6,588 nt of DNA. Origin: Clostridia bacterium (GTDB taxonomy: Bacteria > Bacillota > Clostridia > Oscillospirales > CAG-272). Shown here one piece after another: positions 1 through 5,330 of the stretch. Within the stretch, counting starts at the first letter, position 1, and each line of letters begins with the position of its first letter. Where the stretch lies: NCBI GenBank assembly GCA_024404475.1, contig JAKSPV010000083.1, forward strand, positions 1 to 6,588, read 5' to 3'. The position numbers and the translations under genes are program-made. The notes under the pieces are model-generated. The model did no database searches. It worked only from the letters and a program-made list of their open reading frames with translations, and was not told where the DNA came from.

Positions 1-128
1 GGCCCGCAGACCTTGCAGCCGTCCGGATAGACGGGGCAGGACGTGGTGCAGTTGGCATACGGCAGGGAAGCGGCGTCCGCTTCTTTCTTCCCGAAAAGTC
101 CGCTGAACAGATTTCCGATAAGAGACAT
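1..128 (-). CDS. Small cysteine-rich hypothetical protein (N-terminal part, runs off left edge)
   Basis: Read on the minus strand, an ATG at 128-126 opens a frame of 42 codons that is still open at the window edge. A very strong ribosome binding site (GGAGGAGA, in 131-138) sits just upstream, and a good promoter lies about 40 nt upstream, so this is a real gene start. The protein begins MSLIGNLFSGLFGKKEADAA, a short hydrophobic/amphipathic stretch, and then has four cysteines at about residues 27, 31, 38 and 41 (C-x3-C-x6-C-x2-C). This spacing could bind a metal ion or an Fe-S cluster, but that is inference. I do not recognise the family. The C-terminal part, and so the full cysteine count, lies outside the window. 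It is separated from the tRNA genes by their terminator and has its own promoter, so it is probably a separate transcription unit. Confidence 0.72.
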   Translation of the reverse strand, partial: MSLIGNLFSGLFGKKEADAASLPYANCTTSCPVYPDGCKVCG

Positions 129-165
129 AATCTCCTCCGTAGTATGACCGATGTTTTATGATCGA

Positions 166-194
166 ATTATAGCACAAGCGCCGGAAAAAAACAA
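166..194 (-). promoter_or_regulatory. Sigma-A-type extended -10 promoter for the small cysteine-rich gene
   Basis: On the minus strand the -10 box is a perfect TATAAT (171-166), preceded by TG-C, which makes it an extended -10 element. A -35-like TTGTTT (194-189) lies exactly 17 bp upstream. Transcription would start near 159, giving a leader of about 30 nt that contains the GGAGGAGA ribosome binding site before the ATG at 128. The -35 box matches the consensus weakly, which the extended -10 would compensate for. Confidence 0.7.
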
Positions 195-216
195 GAAAAA
201 ATGAGAAATATGATTT

Positions 217-234
217 GTGCGGGTAAAAGGACTT
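217..234 (-). repeat. 18-bp direct repeat of the tRNA-Leu(CAG) 3' end (copy without the tRNA body)
   Basis: Positions 217-234 are identical to 379-396, which form the acceptor stem and the beginning of the T arm of tRNA-Leu(CAG). The two copies are 162 bp apart and in the same orientation. If a 2-nt insertion (235-236) is allowed, the match continues through GAACCT (237-242), which corresponds to the T loop. The copy does not encode CCA (it reads ACA), and no D arm or anticodon arm is near it, so it is not a functional tRNA. Repeats of a tRNA 3' end are the classic mark of site-specific integration next to a tRNA gene, but a partial duplication would look the same. Confidence 0.75.
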
Positions 235-322
235 CCGAACCTGGTGTTTCGCCAAAGTGATGTGCGGCATAACGTTCGACAAGCGAAACACTTGGCGAAA
301 TCTGCGCTTTCGCGAGGTTCGG
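235..322. repeat. Nested inverted-repeat module (cruciform-like) beside the tRNA-end repeat
   Basis: An outer perfect 8-bp inverted repeat, CCGAACCT (235-242) with AGGTTCGG (315-322), encloses a second one. The inner repeat is TTTCGCC-A-AAGTG (247-259) with CACTTGGCGAAA (289-300), 12 bp with one bulged A. The inner loop holds a small TTCG/CGAA hairpin (275-278 with 284-287), and between the inner and outer right arms lies GCG-CTTT-CGC (304-313). There is no plausible protein: the short open frames here cross the tRNA and the terminator. The structure suggests a non-autonomous repeat element or a structured RNA. It resembles, from memory only, the hairpin-rich intergenic repeats seen in gut Clostridia. 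I cannot assign a family. Confidence 0.6.
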
Positions 323-339
323 CGCTATATGTCTGCATG

Positions 340-377
340 AAAAAAGCTCCGACGGCTAAAGCCATCAGAGCTTTTTT
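340..377 (-). terminator. Intrinsic terminator of the tRNA-Leu operon
   Basis: On the minus strand, directly behind the CCA end of tRNA-Leu(CAG), an 11-bp stem (371-361 with 356-346, loop TTTA) is followed by TTTTTT (345-340). Two of the 11 pairs are G-U wobbles in the minus-strand RNA but become C-A mismatches in the plus-strand RNA, so the hairpin is built to act leftward. A T tract on the plus side (372-377) could still give weak rightward termination. Confidence 0.9.
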
Positions 378-463
378 GGTGCGGGTAAAAGGACTTGAAC
401 CTTCATGAAGTTGCCCTCACTAGAACCTGAATCTAGCGCGTCTGCCAATTCCGCCATACCCGC
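377..463 (-). tRNA. tRNA-Leu (anticodon CAG), CCA encoded
   Basis: The gene starts at 463 with GCGGGTA, which pairs with TACCCGC (387-381) to form the 7-bp acceptor stem. The discriminator A is at 380 and the CCA end is encoded at 379-377. The anticodon stem CTAGA/TCTAG encloses the loop TTCAGGT, giving anticodon CAG, which reads the leucine codon CTG. The long variable arm (TGAGG-GCAA-CTTCA) is the class II hallmark of leucine tRNAs. The T arm has loop TTCAAGT. It is the second gene of a two-tRNA unit and is followed at once by a strong terminator. CTG is frequent in the neighbouring protein genes. Confidence 0.96.
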
Positions 464-468
464 GAATG

Positions 469-494
469 AAAGAAGACACCGAGGTGTCTTCTTT
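469..494 (-). terminator. Hairpin between the two tRNA-Leu genes (attenuator or processing hairpin)
   Basis: An 11-bp perfect stem, AAAGAAGACAC (469-479) with GTGTCTTCTTT (484-494), closes a 4-nt loop in the short gap between the two tRNAs. In the leftward RNA the 3' side of the stem is U-rich but is followed by CATT rather than a run of U. It is therefore a weak or partial terminator at best, and it may instead guide processing of the tRNA precursor. No second promoter is visible in the gap, so the downstream tRNA-Leu(CAG) must be reached by read-through. Confidence 0.55.
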
Positions 495-496
495 TA

Positions 497-581
497 TGGT
501 GCGGAAAACGGGACTTGAACCCGTACGGTGTAAACCACACGCCCCTCAAACGTGCGCGTCTGCCAGTTCCGCCACTTCCGC
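497..581 (-). tRNA. tRNA-Leu (anticodon GAG), CCA encoded
   Basis: The gene starts at 581 with GCGGAAG, pairing with TTTCCGC (507-501, one G-U pair). The discriminator A is at 500 and CCA is encoded at 499-497. The anticodon loop TTGAGGG in the stem CACGT/GCGTG gives anticodon GAG, which reads CTC and CTT. The D region (TGGCGGAA.TGGCAGACGCG) is nearly identical to that of the neighbouring tRNA-Leu(CAG), and a class II variable arm is present. The T stem is ACGGG/CCCGT around TTCAAGT. It is the first gene of the leftward tRNA unit, about 19 nt after the predicted transcription start. Confidence 0.96.
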
Positions 582-606
582 ATGCCGGCTTGCGCCTGCG
601 AATGGT

Positions 607-635
607 AGTATACTATATTTGCCCGGGAATGTCAA
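607..635 (-). promoter_or_regulatory. Strong promoter of the tRNA-Leu pair
   Basis: On the minus strand a perfect -35 box TTGACA (635-630) and a -10 box TATACT (612-607) are separated by exactly 17 bp. Transcription would start near 600, shortly before the tRNA-Leu(GAG) 5' end at 581. Upstream of the -35 box (636-665) the DNA consists of A and T tracts, including a small hairpin ACTTTTT-TGCG-AAAAAGT (637-654). The tracts resemble an UP element, as is common for stable-RNA promoters. Confidence 0.88.
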
Positions 636-723
636 TACTTTTTTGCGAAAAAGTCAGAAAAAAAAGAAGTGCCGCTCAACCCCGCCGAACGGCGAGAAAT
701 ATGTGCTTTTGACGGGACAAATC

Positions 724-752
724 TTGACATCGCAAAAAGGATAGAGTATAAT
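724..752 (+). promoter_or_regulatory. Consensus promoter of the miaB-mutSL operon
   Basis: A perfect TTGACA (724-729) and a perfect TATAAT (747-752) are separated by 17 bp. Transcription is expected to start near 759. The promoter is divergent from the tRNA promoter, with about 90 bp between the two -35 boxes. The stretch between them (636-723) holds A/T tracts and a small CGCC-GAAC-GGCG hairpin (683-694), but I see no operator that can be named. Confidence 0.88.
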
Positions 753-776
753 ATTATTTTAGGAAAGAATGTCAAA

Positions 777-801
777 TTCCGGGTTTCCTCCGGAAGAAGG
801 A
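777..801 (+). promoter_or_regulatory. Leader hairpin abutting the miaB ribosome binding site
   Basis: In the predicted 5' leader, TTCCGG (777-782) pairs perfectly with CCGGAA (790-795) around a 7-nt loop. The hairpin ends directly before the Shine-Dalgarno sequence GAAGGA (796-801), which is 6 nt from the ATG at 808. It may help to present or partly mask the ribosome binding site. This favours 808 over the in-frame ATG at 769, which would leave only about 10 nt of leader and has a site with poor spacing. Confidence 0.5.
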
Positions 802-807
802 TCGCAC

Positions 808-2244
808 ATGACAGAACAAAAGCACGAGCGGGCGGAGATCTTTGTTCCGCCGGAAGAGATAAAACGTCAGCTGGCCGTTGCCGACGGCGTTGCCGCGCGG
901 TTTGCCGCGGAAGGCCGGATCGGTGACAAAAAGCCCCTTTGCTTCGTCCAGACGTTCGGCTGCCAGCAGAACGAGGCGGACAGCGAACGGATGGCGGGAT
1001 ACGCCGTCCGCATGGGCTACGGGCTGACCGATCAGCCGGACAAAGCCGACCTGATCCTCGTCAACACCTGCGCGATCCGCGAACACGCCGAGAAGAAAGT
1101 CTTCTCGATCGTCGGGCAGTACCGCCACATCAAGGACGTCAATCCGGCGCTCGTGATCGGCATCGGCGGCTGCATGGTGACGCAGGAGCACCGCGCCGAC
1201 AAGTTCAAAATGAGTTATCCTTACGTCAGCTTTACGTTCGACACCGGCTCGATCCACCGTCTGCCGGAACTCGTTTCCGCAGCGCTCTCCGGCGGCAAGC
1301 GGCAGTTCCTCCATTCCGGTGAGTACCGCATCGCCGAAGATATCCCCGTCGCACGCGTCGCACAGCATAAGGGTTGGCTGCCGATCATGTACGGCTGCAA
1401 TAATTTCTGCTCCTACTGTATCGTCCCGTACGTCCGTGGCAGGGAACGGAGCCGTGAGCCCGGCGATATTCTCGAAGACGCCAAGCGTCTTATCGACAGC
1501 GGCGCCCGCGAGATCACGCTGCTCGGACAGAACGTCAACTCTTACGGCAACGACGCCGGTTTCGGCGTTGATATCGCCGAACTGATGCACCGCATCTGCC
1601 GGCTCGACGGCGATTTCCGCGTGCGCTTCATGACGAGCCACCCGAAAGACGCGTCGGACGGGCTGATCGTTGCCATGGCGGAAGAAGAGAAGATCGTCAA
1701 GCATTTCCACCTGCCGGTGCAGTCCGGCTCCGACGAGATCCTCCGCCGCATGAACCGGAAATATACCGCCGAAAAATACCTCGAGCGCATCGAGAAACTG
1801 AAAAAGACCGTGCCGGACGTCAGCATCACGTCCGATATGATCGTCGGCTTCCCCGGCGAGACGGACGCCGATTTTGAGGATACAATGACGATGCTCCGCA
1901 CCGTGCGGTACGACGCCGTATTCTCGTTTATTTACTCACCGCGCACGGGCACTCCCGCGGCTTCGATGCCCGATCAGGTGCCGCACGAAGTTTCGACTAC
2001 CCGTATGGAGCGCCTTCTGGCGCTGCAGGGCGACATTTCCGCCGAGCGTTCCGGTCGATTCGTCGGCAGGAAACTCCGCCTTCTGGCGGACGAGGTGAGC
2101 CGCACGGACGGCTCGATGCTGACCGGACGAGGAGAACCGGTGCGTCCCGTCCATTTCAAAGCGCCCGCCGATCTTGTCGGGCAGTTCGTAACGGTGGAGA
2201 TCACTGAGGCGGACGCCTACGCCATGTACGGCAAATTGATTTGA
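808..2244 (+). CDS. miaB: tRNA-2-methylthio-N6-dimethylallyladenosine synthase MiaB
   Basis: MiaB is a cytoplasmic radical-SAM enzyme that carries two [4Fe-4S] clusters and converts i6A37 to ms2i6A37 in tRNAs reading codons that begin with U. Counted from the ATG at 808 the protein has 478 residues, usual for Firmicutes MiaB. The N-terminal UPF0004 domain shows its three cluster cysteines: C52 (QTFGCQQNEAD), C88 (VNTCAIRE) and C122 (GGCMVTQE). The radical-SAM motif CNNFCSYC gives C197, C201 and C204. Further hallmarks are PYVRGRERSR, LLGQNVNSYG, HLPVQSGSD and DMIVGFPGET. The last 65 or so residues form the TRAM RNA-binding domain. An in-frame ATG at 769 would add 13 residues. I prefer 808 because its GAAGGA site is well spaced (6 nt) and the promoter position leaves almost no leader for 769. 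It is the first gene of the operon. MiaB and the related MtaB/RimO share the architecture, but the motifs and the gene order fit MiaB (YmcB). Confidence 0.95.
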   Translation: MTEQKHERAEIFVPPEEIKRQLAVADGVAARFAAEGRIGDKKPLCFVQTFGCQQNEADSERMAGYAVRMGYGLTDQPDKADLILVNTCAIREHAEKKVFSIVGQYRHIKDVNPALVIGIGGCMVTQEHRADKFKMSYPYVSFTFDTGSIHRLPELVSAALSGGKRQFLHSGEYRIAEDIPVARVAQHKGWLPIMYGCNNFCSYCIVPYVRGRERSREPGDILEDAKRLIDSGAREITLLGQNVNSYGNDAGFGVDIAELMHRICRLDGDFRVRFMTSHPKDASDGLIVAMAEEEKIVKHFHLPVQSGSDEILRRMNRKYTAEKYLERIEKLKKTVPDVSITSDMIVGFPGETDADFEDTMTMLRTVRYDAVFSFIYSPRTGTPAASMPDQVPHEVSTTRMERLLALQGDISAERSGRFVGRKLRLLADEVSRTDGSMLTGRGEPVRPVHFKAPADLVGQFVTVEITEADAYAMYGKLI

Positions 2245-2265
2245 TCAAAACGAAGGAGATATACC

Positions 2266-2670
2266 ATGAATACCGAAATGCTGAAACAGCCGACGCTGGA
2301 TGCGATCCACCAGCTCGGTCAGATGCTCAAAGAAGATTCCCGTGCAGCGACGTTTCTTACCGCGGAGCACGATTACGTGACAAGCCCGGCGCTGAACCGT
2401 CTGCTTGCCGAGTATAATGCCAACCAGGCCGCTCTTGCCGCCGAATACGGCAAAGGCGAGGAAATGGACAAAGAAGTCATTTCCGCGATCGAAAACCGTC
2501 TCAACGAGCTTTACGACGGCATCACGGGCGACGCTTCCTACGATGCGTACGTCCGCGCGAAAGAAGATTACGATGCGATGATGGAGACCGTCGTGACGGA
2601 ACTCCAGTACGCGATCACCGGCGAGCGTCCCTGCACGCACGACTGTTCGACCTGCGGCGGCTGCCACTGA
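2266..2670 (+). CDS. YlbF/YmcA (RicA/RicF-like) family protein with C-terminal four-cysteine motif
   Basis: A 134-residue, mostly helical acidic protein lies between miaB and mutS, exactly where Bacillus subtilis has ymcA (ricA). In B. subtilis the paralogues YmcA and YlbF work with YaaT as the RicAFT complex, which assists RNase Y-dependent mRNA maturation and carries [4Fe-4S] clusters bound by cysteines. Residues 1-115 are a helical region of YlbF type, with no signal peptide or membrane segment. The tail ends PCTHDCSTCGGCH, with cysteines at 123, 127, 130 and 133 (C-x3-C-x2-C-x2-C), suited to an Fe-S cluster or zinc. The start is set by AAGGAG (2253-2258), 7 nt before the ATG; the gap to miaB is 21 nt. 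Family assignment rests on length, helical composition and gene order; whether it is the RicA or the RicF equivalent cannot be decided here. Confidence 0.85.
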   Translation: MNTEMLKQPTLDAIHQLGQMLKEDSRAATFLTAEHDYVTSPALNRLLAEYNANQAALAAEYGKGEEMDKEVISAIENRLNELYDGITGDASYDAYVRAKEDYDAMMETVVTELQYAITGERPCTHDCSTCGGCH

Positions 2671-2700
2671 GATCTCTTTTTCGGAAAGGCGGATGCAAGA

Positions 2701-5310
2701 ATGGCATTCACACCGATGATGGAACAATACTGGGAAGTCAAAAACCAGTATAAAGATTATATTCTGTTCTACCGATTGGGCGATTTCTACGAAATGTTTT
2801 TCGAGGATGCCCAACTTGTGTCGAGCGAGATCGGTCTGACGCTGACCGGACGCGACTGCGGAGAAGAGCAGCGCGCGCCGATGTGCGGCGTGCCGTATCA
2901 CGCTTCGGACGAATATATCGGGAAACTGATCGCCCTCGGACACAAGGTCGCCATCTGCGAGCAGATGGAAGATCCGGCGCTTGCCAAAGGACTTGTCAAG
3001 CGCGAAGTGATCCGCATTGTCACGCCCGGCACGATCATCGAAAGCGATCTTCTGAGCGAGAACCGGAACAACTACCTCGCATCCGTCTATGTGGCGGAAA
3101 GCTCGATCGGCGTCTGCTTTGCTGATATTTCCACGGCGTTCGTCTGCGCGACGGCATTCGAGGGCGTTGGTGAAACGGAGGCGCTGATCAACGAGATCTC
3201 GACCTACGCACCGTGCGAAGTTCTTCTGAACGTACCGCTCAAAACGCTGCCGGAACTGGATGCGTATCTCTCCGACCGCGGCGTTTCCTGCTCGGACGGA
3301 CTGGAAGACCGTTTCCGTCCCGACGAGGCGATCGCAACGGCGGAAAGCCAGTTCGGCATCGCCGTTTCGGCGGAGAATAAACGCGTCGCCATGATTGCCG
3401 CCGGTGCCGCGATCAGCTACATCGCCGAAACGCAGAAGACCGACGTTTCTTACCTGAAAACGCTCAGTATATACGAAAGCAGCCAGTTTCTCGAAATGGA
3501 TTCCTCAACGCGCCGGAATCTCGAACTGACCGAGACGATGCTGACGAAAGACAAGCGCGGCTCGCTGCTCTGGGTACTGGATAAGACCGGCACGGCAATG
3601 GGTGCCCGTATGCTCCGCGACAGGATCGAGCATCCTCTGACGAACGTCTCGGAGATCACGCGCCGCCAGCAGGCCGTGGAAGAACTGTACGCGGACTTCA
3701 TGCTCCGCGAGGAAGTCCGTTCGCTCCTGTCCGGCGTCCTTGATCTGGAGCGCCTCATGACGAAGGTAACGTACGGCAGCGCCGGAGGCCGCGATCTGCG
3801 TGCCATCGCGCAGACGATCTCCGTTTTGCCCGACGTCAAAAAACTGCTCGCCGGATGCGAATCGCAGGAACTCAGCCGTATTGCGCGCGATCTCGATGAT
3901 TTGTCCGATATCTTTGCCATGATCGACTCGGCCGTTGTGGACGAGCCGCCGTTCCCGATCCGCGAGGGCGGGATCATCAAGGACGGCTACTCCGCAGAGG
4001 TGGATGAGCTTCGCTCCATTCAGACGGGCGGCAAATCTTACATACAGGCGATCGAGGAGCGCGAAAAAGAGGCGACGGGCATCCGCAACCTCCGCATCGG
4101 TTATAACCGTGTCTTCGGTTATTACATAGAGGTCACCCGGTCGCAGCTTGATCTCGTTCCTGAGACCTATATCCGCAAACAAACGCTTGCCGGCGCGGAA
4201 CGCTACATCACACAGGAACTGAAGGACTACGAATCGACCGTTCTCGGCGCACAGGATAAGCTCTGCTCGCTCGAATACGAGCTTTTCATCCATCTGCGCG
4301 ACGAGGTCGCCGCCGCGTCCGACCGCATCCGCATGAGCGCGTATCTGCTTGCCGAACTTGATTTCTACGCCGCACTCGCGCAGGTCGCCGTGCAGAACAA
4401 TTACGTTTGTCCCACCGTTGATTACGGCGATCTCGTCGATATCCGCGACGGCAGACACCCTGTCGTCGAGCAGTTCGTTCGCGATTCCTATTTCGTGCCG
4501 AACGACGCACAGCTCGACACCGGCGCACGCCGCCTGCTCCTCATCACCGGTCCGAATATGGCCGGTAAATCGACGTATATGCGCCAGACCGCGCTGATCG
4601 TCCTCATGGCGCAGATCGGCTCGTTCGTCCCGGCGACGGCGGCTCACGTCGGCGTCGTCGATAAGATCTTCACGCGCGTCGGCGCATCCGACGACCTCGC
4701 TTCCGGACAGTCCACGTTTATGCTCGAAATGAAAGAGGTCGCCTATATCCTCCGCAACGCGACGAAGCGCAGTCTCATCATCTATGATGAGATCGGCCGC
4801 GGCACGAGCACCTACGACGGCATGAGCATCGCGCGTGCCGTCGCGGAATACACCGCAGGGAAGCAGCTCGGCGCGAAAACGATGTTTGCAACGCATTACC
4901 ACGAACTGACGACACTTTCCGAGGAAATGCCCGGCATCGTCAACTGTAACGTCGCGGCGAAAAAGCGCGGCGATGACGTGACCTTCCTCCGCAAGATCGT
5001 CCCCGGCCCGGCAGACGACAGCTACGGCATCGAAGTCGCCAAACTCGCCGGCGTCCGCCAGGAGATCATCACCCGCGCCAAAGAGATTCTCGCGGGACTC
5101 GAAAGCGGCGAAGGTCCCGGAAAGCCCATGGGGCAGGGAAAACGCCGCCGCGAGTTCATTTTCCCGGCTGCCCCGGAAAACCAGACGATCTCCATGGCGG
5201 ACGGTGCTCTCGAAGAAGTCCGTCAGAAGATCAGAGAGACGGATATCAACACGCTGACCCCGATCGAGGCCATGAATCTTATTTTTGACTGGAAAAAACT
5301 TTTGATGTAA
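2701..5310 (+). CDS. mutS: DNA mismatch repair protein MutS
   Basis: MutS recognises mismatches and small loops in DNA and, as an ATP-driven sliding clamp, recruits MutL. The protein has 869 residues, close to the family norm (853 in E. coli). Domain I (about 1-115) has the mismatch-wedging Phe-x-Glu at F29-Y30-E31 within RLGDFYEMFF. Connector, lever and clamp domains follow (about 125-545). The ABC-type ATPase domain has Walker A GPNMAGKST (617-625), the signature region SGQSTFMLEM (from 668), Walker B with D696-E697 (IIYDEIGRGTSTYDG) and the ATHYHEL switch with H732. The C-terminal helix-turn-helix dimerisation region ends LTPIEAMNLIFDWKKLL. The usual clamp-binding QLSLF-type motif is replaced by REFIF (817-821). 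The start is supported by AAGGCGG (2686-2692), 8 nt before the ATG; the gap to the previous gene is 30 nt. All key residues are intact, so it should be functional. The ATPase and Phe-x-Glu motifs show that it is MutS1 rather than MutS2. Confidence 0.98.
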   Translation: MAFTPMMEQYWEVKNQYKDYILFYRLGDFYEMFFEDAQLVSSEIGLTLTGRDCGEEQRAPMCGVPYHASDEYIGKLIALGHKVAICEQMEDPALAKGLVKREVIRIVTPGTIIESDLLSENRNNYLASVYVAESSIGVCFADISTAFVCATAFEGVGETEALINEISTYAPCEVLLNVPLKTLPELDAYLSDRGVSCSDGLEDRFRPDEAIATAESQFGIAVSAENKRVAMIAAGAAISYIAETQKTDVSYLKTLSIYESSQFLEMDSSTRRNLELTETMLTKDKRGSLLWVLDKTGTAMGARMLRDRIEHPLTNVSEITRRQQAVEELYADFMLREEVRSLLSGVLDLERLMTKVTYGSAGGRDLRAIAQTISVLPDVKKLLAGCESQELSRIARDLDDLSDIFAMIDSAVVDEPPFPIREGGIIKDGYSAEVDELRSIQTGGKSYIQAIEEREKEATGIRNLRIGYNRVFGYYIEVTRSQLDLVPETYIRKQTLAGAERYITQELKDYESTVLGAQDKLCSLEYELFIHLRDEVAAASDRIRMSAYLLAELDFYAALAQVAVQNNYVCPTVDYGDLVDIRDGRHPVVEQFVRDSYFVPNDAQLDTGARRLLLITGPNMAGKSTYMRQTALIVLMAQIGSFVPATAAHVGVVDKIFTRVGASDDLASGQSTFMLEMKEVAYILRNATKRSLIIYDEIGRGTSTYDGMSIARAVAEYTAGKQLGAKTMFATHYHELTTLSEEMPGIVNCNVAAKKRGDDVTFLRKIVPGPADDSYGIEVAKLAGVRQEIITRAKEILAGLESGEGPGKPMGQGKRRREFIFPAAPENQTISMADGALEEVRQKIRETDINTLTPIEAMNLIFDWKKLLM

Positions 5311-5330
5311 GGAGCGTTTGACGGAAAACG

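Noticed and set aside
235..322. CRISPR array or insertion sequence in the repeat module.
   Set aside because: There are no regularly spaced direct repeats with spacers and no transposase. The repeats are inverted and nested.
217..408. Small rightward protein of about 63 residues over the repeat, terminator and tRNA end.
   Set aside because: It runs through the antisense of the tRNA 3' end and the terminator, and has no ribosome binding site.
709..737. Second promoter with -35 TTGACG at 709-714.
   Set aside because: No -10-like hexamer lies 16-18 bp downstream (GCAAAA region). The perfect promoter at 724-752 explains transcription.
466..744. Rightward proteins of 65-92 residues across tRNA-Leu(GAG) and the divergent promoters.
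   Set aside because: They overlap a certain tRNA and two promoters, and their sequence is a shadow of the tRNA antisense.
2252..2268. GAAGGAGATATACCATG before the ylbF-like gene equals the ribosome binding site of common T7 expression vectors, suggesting vector contamination.
   Set aside because: Both flanks are native, contiguous coding sequence of a conserved gene order, and no further vector sequence is present. The match is a coincidence around a good ribosome binding site.
3505..4902. Long leftward open frame of 465 codons opposite mutS (and similar ones opposite miaB and mutL).
   Set aside because: They are antisense shadows caused by GC-rich codon use. They lack family motifs and initiation signals, while the plus strand encodes conserved proteins.
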